DNA of 64,000 nucleotides. Origin: Promethearchaeota archaeon. Lineage in GTDB: Archaea > Asgardarchaeota > Lokiarchaeia > Sigyniarchaeales > SOKP01. The stretch spans positions 62,001 to 126,000 of the forward strand of contig JAHPZI010000006.1 in the NCBI GenBank assembly GCA_019058295.1, in the 5' to 3' direction. The translations under genes were made by a program, and so were the position numbers. The notes beneath the pieces were generated by a model. It did no database searches. It was not told the origin of the DNA and saw only the letters and a list, made by a program, of their open reading frames with translations. Shown here in pieces: positions 46,701 to 55,250 of this stretch (positions are counted from its first letter, which is position 1; every line of letters starts with the position of its first letter).

Positions 46701-47777
46701 TACAAGATGCATTTGATCACGTAATAAAGGACTAAGAACACTATTTAATCTGCTTCCAATGCCCAAAGGTACTAATTTTGGGTTAACCCATATGATTACT
46801 GCAATAATAATTATGAGAGGAATTGCTAACCATTTTATTGAATTTAATAAAATATTATAAAATCTAGGATAATTATTCCTTTTTGAGTGAATCATATGAA
46901 ATAGGATCAAAATTAAGGTAAAAAAAAATACCCCTGCAAAGGATAAATTAGTAAAAAAATCGCTAGGTTCAAAAGCAAGAAATAACGAATGTATCATAAA
47001 TCCCGTCCCTATGGTTCCACTATAAGCAATTAATATATTCTCATCATATTTATTTAATAAAATCATAATAGTACATACAAGTGGTATAATAAAGAAAACA
47101 AATTGATAACCGCCCCAACTTAAGGATAAATAGCCTAAGAAAAAACCTCCCATTATCGAATGCGTAAATTTGCCCGTTTTAACTGCTTTTAAGAAAAATA
47201 AAAATGTCATGAGGGTCGCAAACACACCTATGGTTTCATTATCGAAAAAACCAGCCATTGTACGCTGCATATGTCCAGTATTGAATGCTAAGAAAAAAGC
47301 CGCAAATAACCCACATTCCCGATTGTAAACCTCTTTTCCAAGAAAATACATAGCCAATACAGTAAGTCCACCCATAATAGCTGGAAGATAATAACAAACT
47401 TCATATATAGAAACTGGGATTCCAATAAAATTCAAAATCATCCATACAGCAACTGCCGTAAAGGGTAAGCCAGGTCTTGTCCTTGCTCGTGGAATACCCT
47501 CAGGATACCAACTCTTTTTATCTACCCAATGAAAGTACTCATAAAGAGAGTGCTCGCTGATATATTTAGCATTATAATATTGTATCCATGGATCAAATGC
47601 TTTAATTAAAGTTTGTCCTCTAAGAACGGGCGTTAGCCTTATCATTATCGCTAGAATTACGATTAATGTAATCGCTAAAAAAAAGACAATATTTTGCTTT
47701 TTTGCCCCCACAACTGAGCTGCGGATCCGGTCTTTAAAACCACTTAGGGAGTTGCCAATCCTACGTAAAACAGGCAT
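43779..47777 (-). CDS. aglB: Oligosaccharyltransferase AglB/STT3 with long C-terminal beta-rich extension
   Basis: A 1332-residue membrane enzyme that transfers lipid-linked glycans to Asn of N-glycosylation sequons on the external face. The N-terminal half has about 13 membrane helices; the first external loop holds FDPWIQYY (metal-binding Asp), and AGFFDNE is the second acidic motif. The soluble part carries WWDYG near residue 528. From about residue 770 onwards the protein continues with several beta-sandwich-like modules (FSLKNTGTRDLTIKNVKIN; ILIKNTGDEPITLINVTLN; LVITNTNGGTRDLNVDSIYIN) resembling CARDB/DUF11 repeats. This makes it much longer than usual. Confidence 0.93.
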   Translation of the reverse strand: MPVLRRIGNSLSGFKDRIRSSVVGAKKQNIVFFLAITLIVILAIMIRLTPVLRGQTLIKAFDPWIQYYNAKYISEHSLYEYFHWVDKKSWYPEGIPRARTRPGLPFTAVAVWMILNFIGIPVSIYEVCYYLPAIMGGLTVLAMYFLGKEVYNRECGLFAAFFLAFNTGHMQRTMAGFFDNETIGVFATLMTFLFFLKAVKTGKFTHSIMGGFFLGYLSLSWGGYQFVFFIIPLVCTIMILLNKYDENILIAYSGTIGTGFMIHSLFLAFEPSDFFTNLSFAGVFFFTLILILFHMIHSKRNNYPRFYNILLNSIKWLAIPLIIIIAVIIWVNPKLVPLGIGSRLNSVLSPLLRDQMHLVASVAEHMPSAWSIFYYNTLIPMLLLPLGIFFCFKRLNFADVFLMIFLLTLFYFTGSMIRIILLFAPAASLMGAYGLVNVLKIYGGFVGERKLSVSRKRRRQIRKPVGRSEVFAVYALVGILCIAQVYHATDISINQLSYSQMVAGGQFHDWEDALTWMKNNLAGTDVVVSWWDYGYWLTPVGNVTTVNDNNTHDGSRIGMTGMAFMQTNEIYSAKILRELEADYVLVYFGFLISGMGGDEGKWPWMLRICNDNYAKYEKKGLEEDNWAEDSVFLESDYINETSGKYEDSWFQSQLVKLMFYGEPTNPSNVNPNTDYLKWYYASQIGGNPSYNIKAREDDNGNEWADHIPTNGEYDFKVFKPAYFSQNGMVKLFQVDYTALDSSFSIIDPKVFDIGSSTFSLKNTGTRDLTIKNVKINNIEYNFTMGRSNYDKILNINEEDIVWVDLNIPYKEDDVVNITVSAEADALEGTKYNFDESTDNFFVSEAEPGEIKINRENSKIEQKGELADVFLEVENVGTSPVNLNKFYINSEQNAYDATSYISGSSVLRPGEKAKAYIENVTGEFNPLLSGITGNLVGVNTSQGAKDETLLSYNTKNYQLSILNDERTLSPELLAVNSKNTYKYHIPIDYNNIDTYAYTDGNIKIRVKNSGSKVLGLDSVYVAKADSVRNGNTFDLTIANALDPENIDTINHNLILNPNDENTIVIEPSDIQSILPDINLNEELIIAIAAKGYELDNPVASDIGVFHAIKNEANISIIDKIDGLTTSYIAANETGRILIKNTGDEPITLINVTLNDTTPISVANDVNFLYGDATLEVQECALISFDIDTLKINKSNEVRVNITTNTTATTIHTFNAIVDSNLYNITISSTEPDADLSGSGDLVITNTNGGTRDLNVDSIYINGTYFNPNDFSLGVGESLDLEPLDSVTLTIAMSYVNNTLSIELGIPTLTTSHELEVLVRTKEGAEDIKILDID

Positions 47778-48054
47778 CCATGATCTAAATCTTATTTACT
47801 ATGAAAATCTAATAAAATCTATTTAGATTATAAAAAATACTAAATCTTATAAAATTTTTTATTATAGGTGTGTAAATATATGGAAATACGCATTTAATTG
47901 TATAAATAAATTTAAATTTATCTGCGTTGAAATGATAACGAGAGATAATAATATTGATAATTTTTTGAATATTATATTTCATGTTATAATATTTTATTAT
48001 CATGTTTCTTTACTATTTAGAATTGAAATATATAATATATTGATAGGAATTTAG

Positions 48055-48900
48055 ATGGAAAGCAGAAGGTATCTCTTAAAATTTTATTATATAGGAAGAA
48101 AAAAGTTTCATGGTTCACAAAGGCAAAAAAGTTTTTTAACTATTGAAGAATGTTTAATTAACGCTTTAAATGAAAAGAATTACATAAAAGATGCTGAAAG
48201 TTCTGGATTTGAAGTAGCAAGTAGAACAGATCGATTTGTTTCTGCCCGAGCCGCTGTATTTTCGTTCATTACTACAAAAAAACCCATTTTGATGGAAATA
48301 AATTCAGAATTGCCTGAAGAAATAGGGCTTTGGGCTTATACAGAAGTATCTATTGATTTTTTATCTAGATTTAATGCATTATATCGCCATTACAAATATA
48401 TAGTTCCTGAATCTCTTAGTTTTCTTCAAAAAAATAGCAAATTTAACTTTAATATTATTAAAAAAGCTTGTACGGAATTGGAAGGTAAACATAACTTTAT
48501 AAATTTCTCTAAACCAGGGAAAGTGGAGGAAAAAACAGTAAGAGATATGGATTCAGTCAAGATTTCTATTAATAACGACTTTTTAATCTTTGATTTTAAA
48601 AGTAGGGCTTTTTTGAGACAACAAATTCGAAGAATGGTTAAAAAAATTTTAGAATTAGGGACAGGTGAAATAGAATATGATGATTTTCTAAAATTATTCG
48701 ATGTAACAAAACAATTTTTTTATCAGCCAGCCGATCCTTCAGGTTTAATTTTATGGGATATCAAATTTGATGATAATATTAAATTTGAAGTAGATATAAA
48801 ATCTAAAAAAAGAATGGAAACCTATTTTCTAAATCAAGAATTAAAATTCTGCTTAAAAAAGCAATTATTCAGAATTTTGCAGCAAGACGATTTTAGCTAA
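48055..48900 (+). CDS. truA: tRNA pseudouridine synthase TruA (archaeal)
   Basis: A 281-residue pseudouridine synthase acting on tRNA anticodon stem-loop positions 38-40. FYYIGRKKFHGSQ opens the first fold half, the catalytic Asp is D59 in ASRTDRFVSA, the RYxYxxP element appears as YRHYKYIVPE, and FLRQQIRRMVKKIL is the conserved C-terminal RNA-binding helix. Its 3' end overlaps the convergent RFC gene by 36 bases. Archaeal TruA proteins are sometimes annotated as PusA/Pus3-like. Confidence 0.92.
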   Translation: MESRRYLLKFYYIGRKKFHGSQRQKSFLTIEECLINALNEKNYIKDAESSGFEVASRTDRFVSARAAVFSFITTKKPILMEINSELPEEIGLWAYTEVSIDFLSRFNALYRHYKYIVPESLSFLQKNSKFNFNIIKKACTELEGKHNFINFSKPGKVEEKTVRDMDSVKISINNDFLIFDFKSRAFLRQQIRRMVKKILELGTGEIEYDDFLKLFDVTKQFFYQPADPSGLILWDIKFDDNIKFEVDIKSKKRMETYFLNQELKFCLKKQLFRILQQDDFS

Positions 48901-49836
48901 TAAAGATTGCAATTGAATTTCTTCTGTTCCTCCTTGACTTAAACGGTATTCAAATTCTGCAAGTAATTTTGAGAGCTCGATTTTTAAATTTTCGGATATA
49001 TTTAAATCATAAATCTCTCTGTGTATATCTCTAATGATATTTCTACCTGAGATGCCATAATCTTTAATTAATTCATTCAATAGTTTAATCGATAATTGTA
49101 ATTGTCCTTCTAGAGCATTCTGAAGGATAATTTTAATTTTATCTGGTGGCACTTCACCAGCTACTCTAAATACTATCTCTTGGTCTATTTTTTTTGATAT
49201 TGTTCCACATGATTGTAAATAATTTATAGCTCTTCGACAATCTCCGCGTGAAACATCTACTAAGGCATTTAAACCATTTGCAGCTAAATTTAGCTCCTCT
49301 TTAGAAGCAATTAGTTTAATTCTGTTTTTAATATCATCTTTATTTAAAGGAGAAAACCTAAACACAACGCATCTTGATTGAATCGGCGGGATTATTTTAT
49401 TTGAATAATTACATATTAAAATCATTCTACAGTTTTTTGTATATTTTTCCATTGTTCTTCTTAATGCTTGTTGAGCTGGAGCAGTCATATTATCTGCTTC
49501 ATCAAGAATTAATATTTTAAAGGGAACATCAATTGGTGGTATTGCTTTAGCAAAATCTTTAATATATGTTCTAATCACATCGATACCTCGGGCATCACTA
49601 GCATTCAATTCTAAATAAGTATTGTTTAACGACATTTTCTTGCCGTATAAATCTCTTACCATTGCTAAAGCAGAAGTTGTTTTTCCTGTTCCTGCTGGAC
49701 CAGCAAAGATTAAATGAGGCATAGATTCATCTATAATAAATTGTTTTAAACGTTTTATAATGGCATTTTGGTTAACAACATCGTTTAAAGAACGCGGACG
49801 ATACTTTTCGACCCAAGGACGATTTTCTACTGACAT
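48865..49836 (-). CDS. rfcS: Replication factor C small subunit
   Basis: A 323-residue clamp-loader AAA+ ATPase subunit that loads PCNA on DNA. Motifs: VEKYRPRSLNDVV, Walker A GPAGTGKTTSA at about 46-56, Walker B LILDEADNM, sensor 1 ILICNYSN, SRC (QSRCVVFRF), sensor 2 region GDCRRAINYLQ. C-terminal helices form the collar. PCNA is encoded at 62547-63350. An AT-rich promoter region separates it from the divergent enolase gene. Confidence 0.96.
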   Translation of the reverse strand: MSVENRPWVEKYRPRSLNDVVNQNAIIKRLKQFIIDESMPHLIFAGPAGTGKTTSALAMVRDLYGKKMSLNNTYLELNASDARGIDVIRTYIKDFAKAIPPIDVPFKILILDEADNMTAPAQQALRRTMEKYTKNCRMILICNYSNKIIPPIQSRCVVFRFSPLNKDDIKNRIKLIASKEELNLAANGLNALVDVSRGDCRRAINYLQSCGTISKKIDQEIVFRVAGEVPPDKIKIILQNALEGQLQLSIKLLNELIKDYGISGRNIIRDIHREIYDLNISENLKIELSKLLAEFEYRLSQGGTEEIQLQSLLAKIVLLQNSE

Positions 49837-49943
49837 TACAACTCTTAAAAATATATACTAATATAATAGAAGAAAATATTAAGATTAAATTTTCTTAATT
49901 CTTAATTAATAAATATTATTAAAAAAAAAGAGAGTAAATATTT

Positions 49944-51251
49944 ATGGTTGATTTTAAAATAAAAAAAATTAAATCTAGGTGGATTTTAGATTCTCGTGGA
50001 AATCCCACCGTAGAAACTGAAGTATACGCTGAAGATGATTTTGGAAGAGCTGCAGTACCTTCAGGAGCTTCGACAGGAGTTTTAGAAGCACTTGAATTAA
50101 GAGATGGGGGAAAAGCTTTTCTAGGAAAACATGTTACCAAGGCTGTTTCTAATGTAAACAACATAATAGCAAACAAATTAGTAGGATTTGATGTCAGGGA
50201 TCAGAAAAAAATTGACGAGGAATTGATAGCTATTGATGGAACTGAAAATAAAAGTAAATTGGGTGCTAATGCGATATTATCAGTTTCTTTAGCAGTTGCG
50301 AAAATAGCAGCAAAATTATCCGATAAACCTTTATTTGCACATTTGTATGAATTAAGCTATGGTAAAAATAGAGAAGATTATCTTCTGCCTCTGCCGTGTT
50401 CTAATGTCTTAAATGGAGGCGAACACGCAGGAAATAATTTAGCAATCCAAGAATTTATGATATTACCGATCGGAGCGAAATCGTTTTCTGGGGCGATACA
50501 AAATGTTGCTGAAGTTTATCAAACGCTTAAAGCCCTTTTATCTAAGAAATATGGTAGACCATCTGTTAATGTTGGCGACGAAGGAGGATTTGCCCCAAAT
50601 TTATCTTTAACTAGAGATGCTATTGATATAATCATTGATGGAATCGAAGAGGCAGGATTTATGATGGGAACCGATTTTGTATTAGGAATAGATGCTGCTG
50701 CTAGTGAATTTTATGAAGATGATGAATATTATAATATTGATGGAAAAAAATTAACAGAAGAAGAGTTATTACAATATTATTTGGATTTAACTCACGATTA
50801 CCCTTTAAACTCAATTGAAGACCCATTTGACGAAAAAGCATTTAGTGGTTTTACACACTTAACTGCTAAAGTTGGAAAATCAATCCAAATTGTAGATGAC
50901 GACATTACTGTTACTAATATTAAAATTCTCGAAAGGGCAATTACTGAAAAAGCAGGAAATGCATTGCTACTTAAAGTTAACCAAATTGGAAGTTTAACTG
51001 AAGCAATTAAAGCTGCTAAAATGTCTTTTGAGCATGGATTTAATGTAATGGTATCTCATCGTTCTGGTGAAACTGAAGATACTTTTATTGCTGATTTGGC
51101 TGTTGGGCTCTGCACAGGTCAATTAAAGACTGGAGCCCCTTGCAGAAGCGATAGAAATTGTAAATTTAATCAGCTTCTTAGAATTGAAGAGATTTTAGGA
51201 GAAAACGCAAAGTATCCTAAGAATTTCGGTTCTTGGAAGAATTTTCAGTAA
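49944..51251 (+). CDS. eno: Enolase
   Basis: A 435-residue enolase, dehydrating 2-phosphoglycerate to phosphoenolpyruvate. The N-terminal SRGNPTVETEV loop, PSGASTG, the GGEHAGNNLAIQEFM His segment, metal ligands in GIDAAASEF and EDPFDEKAF and VDDDITVTN, the catalytic Lys in LLKVNQIGS, and the C-terminal SHRSGETED and GAPCRSDR motifs are all present. It acts directly after ApgM (22226-23440) in glycolysis. Confidence 0.97.
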   Translation: MVDFKIKKIKSRWILDSRGNPTVETEVYAEDDFGRAAVPSGASTGVLEALELRDGGKAFLGKHVTKAVSNVNNIIANKLVGFDVRDQKKIDEELIAIDGTENKSKLGANAILSVSLAVAKIAAKLSDKPLFAHLYELSYGKNREDYLLPLPCSNVLNGGEHAGNNLAIQEFMILPIGAKSFSGAIQNVAEVYQTLKALLSKKYGRPSVNVGDEGGFAPNLSLTRDAIDIIIDGIEEAGFMMGTDFVLGIDAAASEFYEDDEYYNIDGKKLTEEELLQYYLDLTHDYPLNSIEDPFDEKAFSGFTHLTAKVGKSIQIVDDDITVTNIKILERAITEKAGNALLLKVNQIGSLTEAIKAAKMSFEHGFNVMVSHRSGETEDTFIADLAVGLCTGQLKTGAPCRSDRNCKFNQLLRIEEILGENAKYPKNFGSWKNFQ

Positions 51252-51276
51252 ATTCTAATATCATTTACTTCCCATC

Positions 51277-51915
51277 TTATTGCTTTAAGAACCTATAAAT
51301 ATTCACATCTATTTTCTTTATTTTTTGAGTATGAAATTTGAATGATTTTTCTAAAATCATATTAAACGGAAGAACATTATCAACTTTCCAATTGAATTTT
51401 TTTATAAAATTGAGAATAAATTTATGAACCTTTTCACTTGCTAGGTGAATCGAGTAAATTACATCTGAGAATGAAAATGCTTTCTCCAAAAATATTCTAT
51501 CAGCTGTTTTATGTTGAACTCCAAAAGGAGGATTCATAATTGTTGTTATTTTCAGATTTTTAGGTATCAATAATTTAGAAAATTCAAGATATTTTACTTC
51601 AGCGCATATGGGAAAAATAATATGGTCAAGATCAAGGTTTTTTATATTATTTTTTAATATACATAAAGCTTTCCAATCCTTATCTATACTTAAGATGCAA
51701 CTAGCTCTCATTAAGGCACTTGCTATTGATAATCTCCCCGTTCCGGCACCAAGATCAAAAATTAATTTATTTTTTATATCGTTGAATTCGAAACCAGCAA
51801 AAAATATAAGATCTACAGCACATGTAGCGTCTATAGTATACTGTTCTAATTTTATTTTTGGCTCAATAAATGTTTGGGTGTTTTGGATTATAGAGATTAA
51901 ATGCTTTTTGTTAAT
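51277..51915 (-). CDS. METTL5-like rRNA N6-adenine methyltransferase, non-canonical start
   Basis: A class I SAM methyltransferase of the METTL5/COG2263 family, which in eukaryotes methylates an adenine of 18S rRNA. The frame is coding well upstream of the first ATG (51711): before it come FIEPKIKLEQYTIDA and the SAM motif I DLGAGTGRLSIA, both matching METTL5. Motif IV is MNPPFG. No ATG, GTG or TTG occurs in this frame between the in-frame stop ending at 51958 and 51711. ATT at 51915, used as the start here, gives about 212 residues, close to METTL5 length; codons further upstream are alternatives. Sequencing error would also explain the absence. Confidence 0.78.
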   Translation of the reverse strand: MNKKHLISIIQNTQTFIEPKIKLEQYTIDATCAVDLIFFAGFEFNDIKNKLIFDLGAGTGRLSIASALMRASCILSIDKDWKALCILKNNIKNLDLDHIIFPICAEVKYLEFSKLLIPKNLKITTIMNPPFGVQHKTADRIFLEKAFSFSDVIYSIHLASEKVHKFILNFIKKFNWKVDNVLPFNMILEKSFKFHTQKIKKIDVNIYRFLKQ

Positions 51916-52010
51916 TTTAAAATCCGCTCTATTACAATTAATTATGAATAAATTTATTTACATTATAACATAATATTTACTTAAAATAAAGATCTATTGT
52001 TATTTTTTAT

Positions 52011-52613
52011 ATGCCAAATAGAGAACAAATTAAAAATAAGGATATCGCTGTCACAGGACAATATCTAGGGGTTATAGAAGAGTATATCAGTAATGAGCAA
52101 TCTACATACGTTAAAGAAGGTCAAATTTTTGCGACTAAGACTGGCATGATTTCAATAGACGATAAAAAACGACAAATTGAAATAGAAACACATCAAGAAA
52201 AAGATAGAAAAACAGTTGAAATCGGAGATATTGTTATCGGGACCGTCGTTTTTTTGCGGAAATTTTCCATAGGAATTACTTTTAATACTATCAATCAAAA
52301 GATTCATTTTAATTCTTCTTATTTTGGTAATACTCATGTTTCTCAAATATCTAATAAATATATAGAAAAAATTAACGATGCTTTTCAAATTACGGATATC
52401 ATTAGGGCCAAGGTTACTAAAAAAAATGCAAATGAGTATACTTTAAGTACAGTAGGGAAAAATTTTGGAGTAATACATGCTGATTGTTCGATCTGTGGAA
52501 CAAAACTTAATAAAATCGGATATGATAAATTAAAATGCGACTTTTGTGGGAACATTGAAAAAAGAAAACTTGCTATAGATTATGGAGATATAGCTCATAA
52601 ATTAAGGTTCTAA
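52011..52613 (+). CDS. csl4: Exosome complex RNA-binding protein Csl4
   Basis: A 200-residue cap subunit of the archaeal exosome, which degrades or tails RNA 3' ends. It has an N-terminal domain (VTGQYLGVIEEY...), an S1 domain in the middle (GDIVIGTVVFLRKFSIGITF; FQITDIIRAKV) and a C-terminal zinc ribbon CSICGTKL...CDFCG. It opens a plus-strand run of RNA-related genes through DUF99; RpoL lies two genes on. Confidence 0.93.
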   Translation: MPNREQIKNKDIAVTGQYLGVIEEYISNEQSTYVKEGQIFATKTGMISIDDKKRQIEIETHQEKDRKTVEIGDIVIGTVVFLRKFSIGITFNTINQKIHFNSSYFGNTHVSQISNKYIEKINDAFQITDIIRAKVTKKNANEYTLSTVGKNFGVIHADCSICGTKLNKIGYDKLKCDFCGNIEKRKLAIDYGDIAHKLRF

Positions 52614-52679
52614 TTTTTTTTCTAATTATCTATCAATAAATTTATTGTTTTTGAATTATTAAGTAGGTGTTTACAATTA

Positions 52680-52901
52680 TTGCCTAGATCTGGTAAAAAA
52701 GTTATTCATTTTTATAATTCAAGTGGAAATTTGGAAAATACAATAAAATTTCTTGAAAAAATTCAAGAAAAAGTAAATTACATTAATTTAAATGCAACAG
52801 TTTCTGGTAAGAGTATTAAGATCACAATATATGGATCTAGGGATCTTCAATATTTGGCTTGTGAAAGATTACGCAATTTAGCAGAAATATATTTGTGTTA
52901 A
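52680..52901 (+). CDS. Small alpha/beta protein between csl4 and rpoL (Pcc1-like fold possible)
   Basis: A 73-residue protein starting at TTG 52680, preceded by AGGTG about 10 bases upstream. Predicted order is strand (KKVIHFY), helix (LENTIKFLEKIQEKV), strand (NYINLNATV), strand (KSIKITIYG), helix (RDLQYLACERLRNLAEIYL). This order matches Pcc1 of the KEOPS tRNA modification complex and similar two-helix folds, but the sequence is too short for me to assign a family. Its position between an exosome subunit and an RNA polymerase subunit suggests a housekeeping RNA-related role. Confidence 0.6.
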   Translation: MPRSGKKVIHFYNSSGNLENTIKFLEKIQEKVNYINLNATVSGKSIKITIYGSRDLQYLACERLRNLAEIYLC

Positions 52902-52988
52902 TTTCATTTCAATACTAAAAAATACCATAAAACATTTATTTTATTTTTCATTAGGATTGATAAGTTCGAATAGTTTAAAGTTATCATA

Positions 52989-53492
52989 ATGGCAAAGAAA
53001 AGAATTAAAAAAGAATCAGAAGAAGAATTAGAAGACGATATAGGAGATTTAGAGGAGGAAGAAGTTGAGATTGAACTTCCTAAAATAACTAAAAAATCGC
53101 GTAAAGACGAAAAAGAACTTGAGGACACTTTTTCAATAACTTCAGAGTTAGGAGAAGAGGAGGATGAAGAGGAGTTAGAATTTGAGCTTGAAAAAAAGCC
53201 TGAATTTCCTGACTATAAATATCTTGATCTAAAGATTTATGAAGTAACAGAAAATAATTATGAAATTGAAATTATTGGACAATCGCATGGATTTTGTAAT
53301 ATTCTTGTTAAACATCTCTTAAATATCGAAGGTGTGAACATAGCGGCATATAAAATGACTGGTTTAGAACCCCCTAAAATTTATTTAAGTCTCAAAAATG
53401 GTCATAAAATTAAAGAGATATTACATAAAGGGATTGAATCGCTTAGAGAAGAAGTTCTAGAGGTCAAAAAACATTTTCAAAAACTCATGTAA
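52989..53492 (+). CDS. rpoL: RNA polymerase subunit L (Rpb11-like) with acidic N-terminal extension
   Basis: A 167-residue protein. The C-terminal ~95 residues are RpoL/Rpb11: LKIYEVTENNYEIEIIGQSHGFCNILVKHLL, written here as its parts (YEIEIIGQSHGFCNIL), then NIAAYKMTGLEPPKIYLSL and a C-terminal helix. RpoL pairs with RpoD in RNA polymerase assembly. The first ~70 residues form a highly acidic Glu/Asp-rich tail with Lys-rich ends, which is not part of standard archaeal RpoL (about 90 residues). The ATG at 52989 is the first in the frame; a later start seems unlikely because codon use is uniform. Confidence 0.88.
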   Translation: MAKKRIKKESEEELEDDIGDLEEEEVEIELPKITKKSRKDEKELEDTFSITSELGEEEDEEELEFELEKKPEFPDYKYLDLKIYEVTENNYEIEIIGQSHGFCNILVKHLLNIEGVNIAAYKMTGLEPPKIYLSLKNGHKIKEILHKGIESLREEVLEVKKHFQKLM

Positions 53493-53550
53493 ACATATCA
53501 ATGCTTTTTTTATGAAAAATTTTTAAGAAGTTAAAATTCTACTTACTATA

Positions 53551-54003
53551 ATGGTTTATGAGTTTTTAATTAACGATTTAAACAAGATTAAAACGCAAAA
53601 AAGTATTGGAACTGATAAAGGATTAGCTAAAATAGGAGATGGGATAGTTAATCTAGCATATTCAGTGGCAAAATCAATTTATTTAACAAGAAACAACTCA
53701 AATAAAGAAGTAGTGCGTACCGGATTAAAAGTAAGTAAAAAAATTTTATCTAACGCTTTAAAAAATGCAAATATGAAAAATTTTGCTAAAAATAGGGCTG
53801 ATGCTCATGATCTTGCAAATACCGTAGAGGCTATTGTAGCTTATGTTTGGCTAAATAATAAAATGTCTTTAAAAGAAATTATTGATTTTTTAACCGAAAA
53901 TTTTTCTGGAAATCTACAAGGTAGAATTGATGAGATAAATAATGCCATAAATGCCTTTACAACTCTTTTGAATTACACAAAAAAATTCTTACCCGAAAAT
54001 TAA
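53551..54003 (+). CDS. RNase III-like family protein (Mini-III-type)
   Basis: A 150-residue protein that looks like a single RNase III catalytic-domain fold. LAKIGDGIVNLAYSVAKSIYL resembles the family signature helix with a GD motif, VSKKILSNALKNANM the following helix, and DAHDLANTVEAIVAYVWL the second conserved acidic helix (NTVEAIVA, in place of GDxxEAxxG). No dsRNA-binding domain. Predicted role in rRNA or tRNA processing. It overlaps none of its neighbours; the next gene starts 3 bases later, so they are co-transcribed. Confidence 0.6.
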   Translation: MVYEFLINDLNKIKTQKSIGTDKGLAKIGDGIVNLAYSVAKSIYLTRNNSNKEVVRTGLKVSKKILSNALKNANMKNFAKNRADAHDLANTVEAIVAYVWLNNKMSLKEIIDFLTENFSGNLQGRIDEINNAINAFTTLLNYTKKFLPEN

Positions 54004-54006
54004 AAT

Positions 54007-54570
54007 ATGAAAGAAAATCCTATTACAATCGGATTTGATGATGCCCCTTTTAAGCTAAAATCGACTGAGAGAAAAATAACTCAGTTAATAGGTGTAGTTT
54101 GTCAAGGGACAAGAATGGTCAATGTAGTTAGAAGAGAAATTGAGATCGATGGCTATGACGCGACTGAAGCTTTAATTGAACTCACAAAACAAAATGAACT
54201 TCATGTGCAATATATTTTAACTGATACGATAACATTTGGTGGGTTTAATATTGTTGATTTAAATGAAATTTATAATAAAACAAAAAAACCAATAATTGCT
54301 ATTACTGAAAAAGAAGTTAATCTGGAATCTGTAAAAGATGCATTAATAAAGAAATTTCCACAGAATTATGATTTAAAAATTCAAAAAATAATTAATGCGG
54401 GAAATTTATACGAGACAGATATTGAGACAGCCGGAGGTTTATCAAGGATTTATTTTCATTCTAAAGGAATTGATCCTGATGAGGTTGAATTGTTATTGCA
54501 AAAAATATGTATTGATTCAAAACTTCCCGAGCCGGTTCGTCTCGCACATATAATAGGAAAAGTATTTTGA
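54007..54570 (+). CDS. DUF99/UPF0215 family protein (endonuclease V-related)
   Basis: A 187-residue protein of the DUF99 family. The N-terminal IGFDDAPFK carries the acidic motif equivalent to the endonuclease V active site; IGVVCQGTRMVNVVRREIEIDGYDATEALIEL (recognised by parts IGVVCQG, IEIDGYDATEAL) and LTDTITFGGFNIVDL are typical. The role is thought to be DNA or RNA deaminated-base processing, without firm proof. Start ATG lies 3 bases after the RNase III-like stop. Confidence 0.85.
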   Translation: MKENPITIGFDDAPFKLKSTERKITQLIGVVCQGTRMVNVVRREIEIDGYDATEALIELTKQNELHVQYILTDTITFGGFNIVDLNEIYNKTKKPIIAITEKEVNLESVKDALIKKFPQNYDLKIQKIINAGNLYETDIETAGGLSRIYFHSKGIDPDEVELLLQKICIDSKLPEPVRLAHIIGKVF

Positions 54571-54587
54571 GAAGAAAAAATAAAAGT

Positions 54588-55070
54588 TTAATCTGTTCTC
54601 ATCTCAAATTCTAAAATAGCTTTCATTCTTTGACGTAGTTCAGGACGAATTGCGCTCATTCCATAAGTTTTTACTCCTAATCTCTTTTCTACTTCATCTT
54701 CGGTAAGAACATTCGGAAGATCTTGTTTATTCGCTATGACAATAATTTTTGATCTTATATGACGGGAGAATCTTTCAAAGATTTCTTTACACTTAGAAAT
54801 ATTCTTTTCTGTGGAATCTGTAACTAATACAGCTAAACCTGCACCTCTCAAAAAGTCTTTCCACATGAATCTAAATCTATTTTGGCCTCCAAAATCCCAT
54901 ATGGATACTTTACCGTAAGAGCCCAAGATCCTTGTATTAATATTTAATCCAATAGTTGGGGATCTTTCATTCGAAACCTCTTCTCCTGACAATAATTTTA
55001 GTAAACTAGACTTCCCGACTCCACTCTCCCCAATAATTGCTATTTTATTCTTAATGTGGATCATTTTCAA
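54588..55070 (-). CDS. Arf/Sar-like small GTPase
   Basis: A 160-residue small GTPase. G1 GESGVGKSS is at residues 14-22, switch I PTIGLNINT, G3 WDFGGQNRFRF (Arf-type WDxGGQ), G4 NKQDLPN and a G5-like TYGMSAIRP. No N-terminal amphipathic helix or myristoylation Gly is evident, and no C-terminal lipid site. It is placed with Arf/SRP-beta-like GTPases expanded in Asgard archaea. It is convergent with the DUF99 gene. Confidence 0.88.
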   Translation of the reverse strand: MKMIHIKNKIAIIGESGVGKSSLLKLLSGEEVSNERSPTIGLNINTRILGSYGKVSIWDFGGQNRFRFMWKDFLRGAGLAVLVTDSTEKNISKCKEIFERFSRHIRSKIIVIANKQDLPNVLTEDEVEKRLGVKTYGMSAIRPELRQRMKAILEFEMRTD

Positions 55071-55250
55071 TCAAGTCTTCAATTATTTAATTTGTTATTT
55101 AGAAGATGAAAATTATATCTCAAAAAATAGAATAATATGGCGGTATTACCTTTCAAATAAATTTAAATAATTGACTAAATTAACTTTAAAATGAAATCTA
55201 AATAAATAAAAATTGATAGAATGATATAAAAAAATTAGAGGTAAGACTTT

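Noticed and set aside
47809-48003. 64-residue frame upstream of aglB
   Set aside because: AT-rich composition, no family features, lies in the promoter area between aglB and truA.
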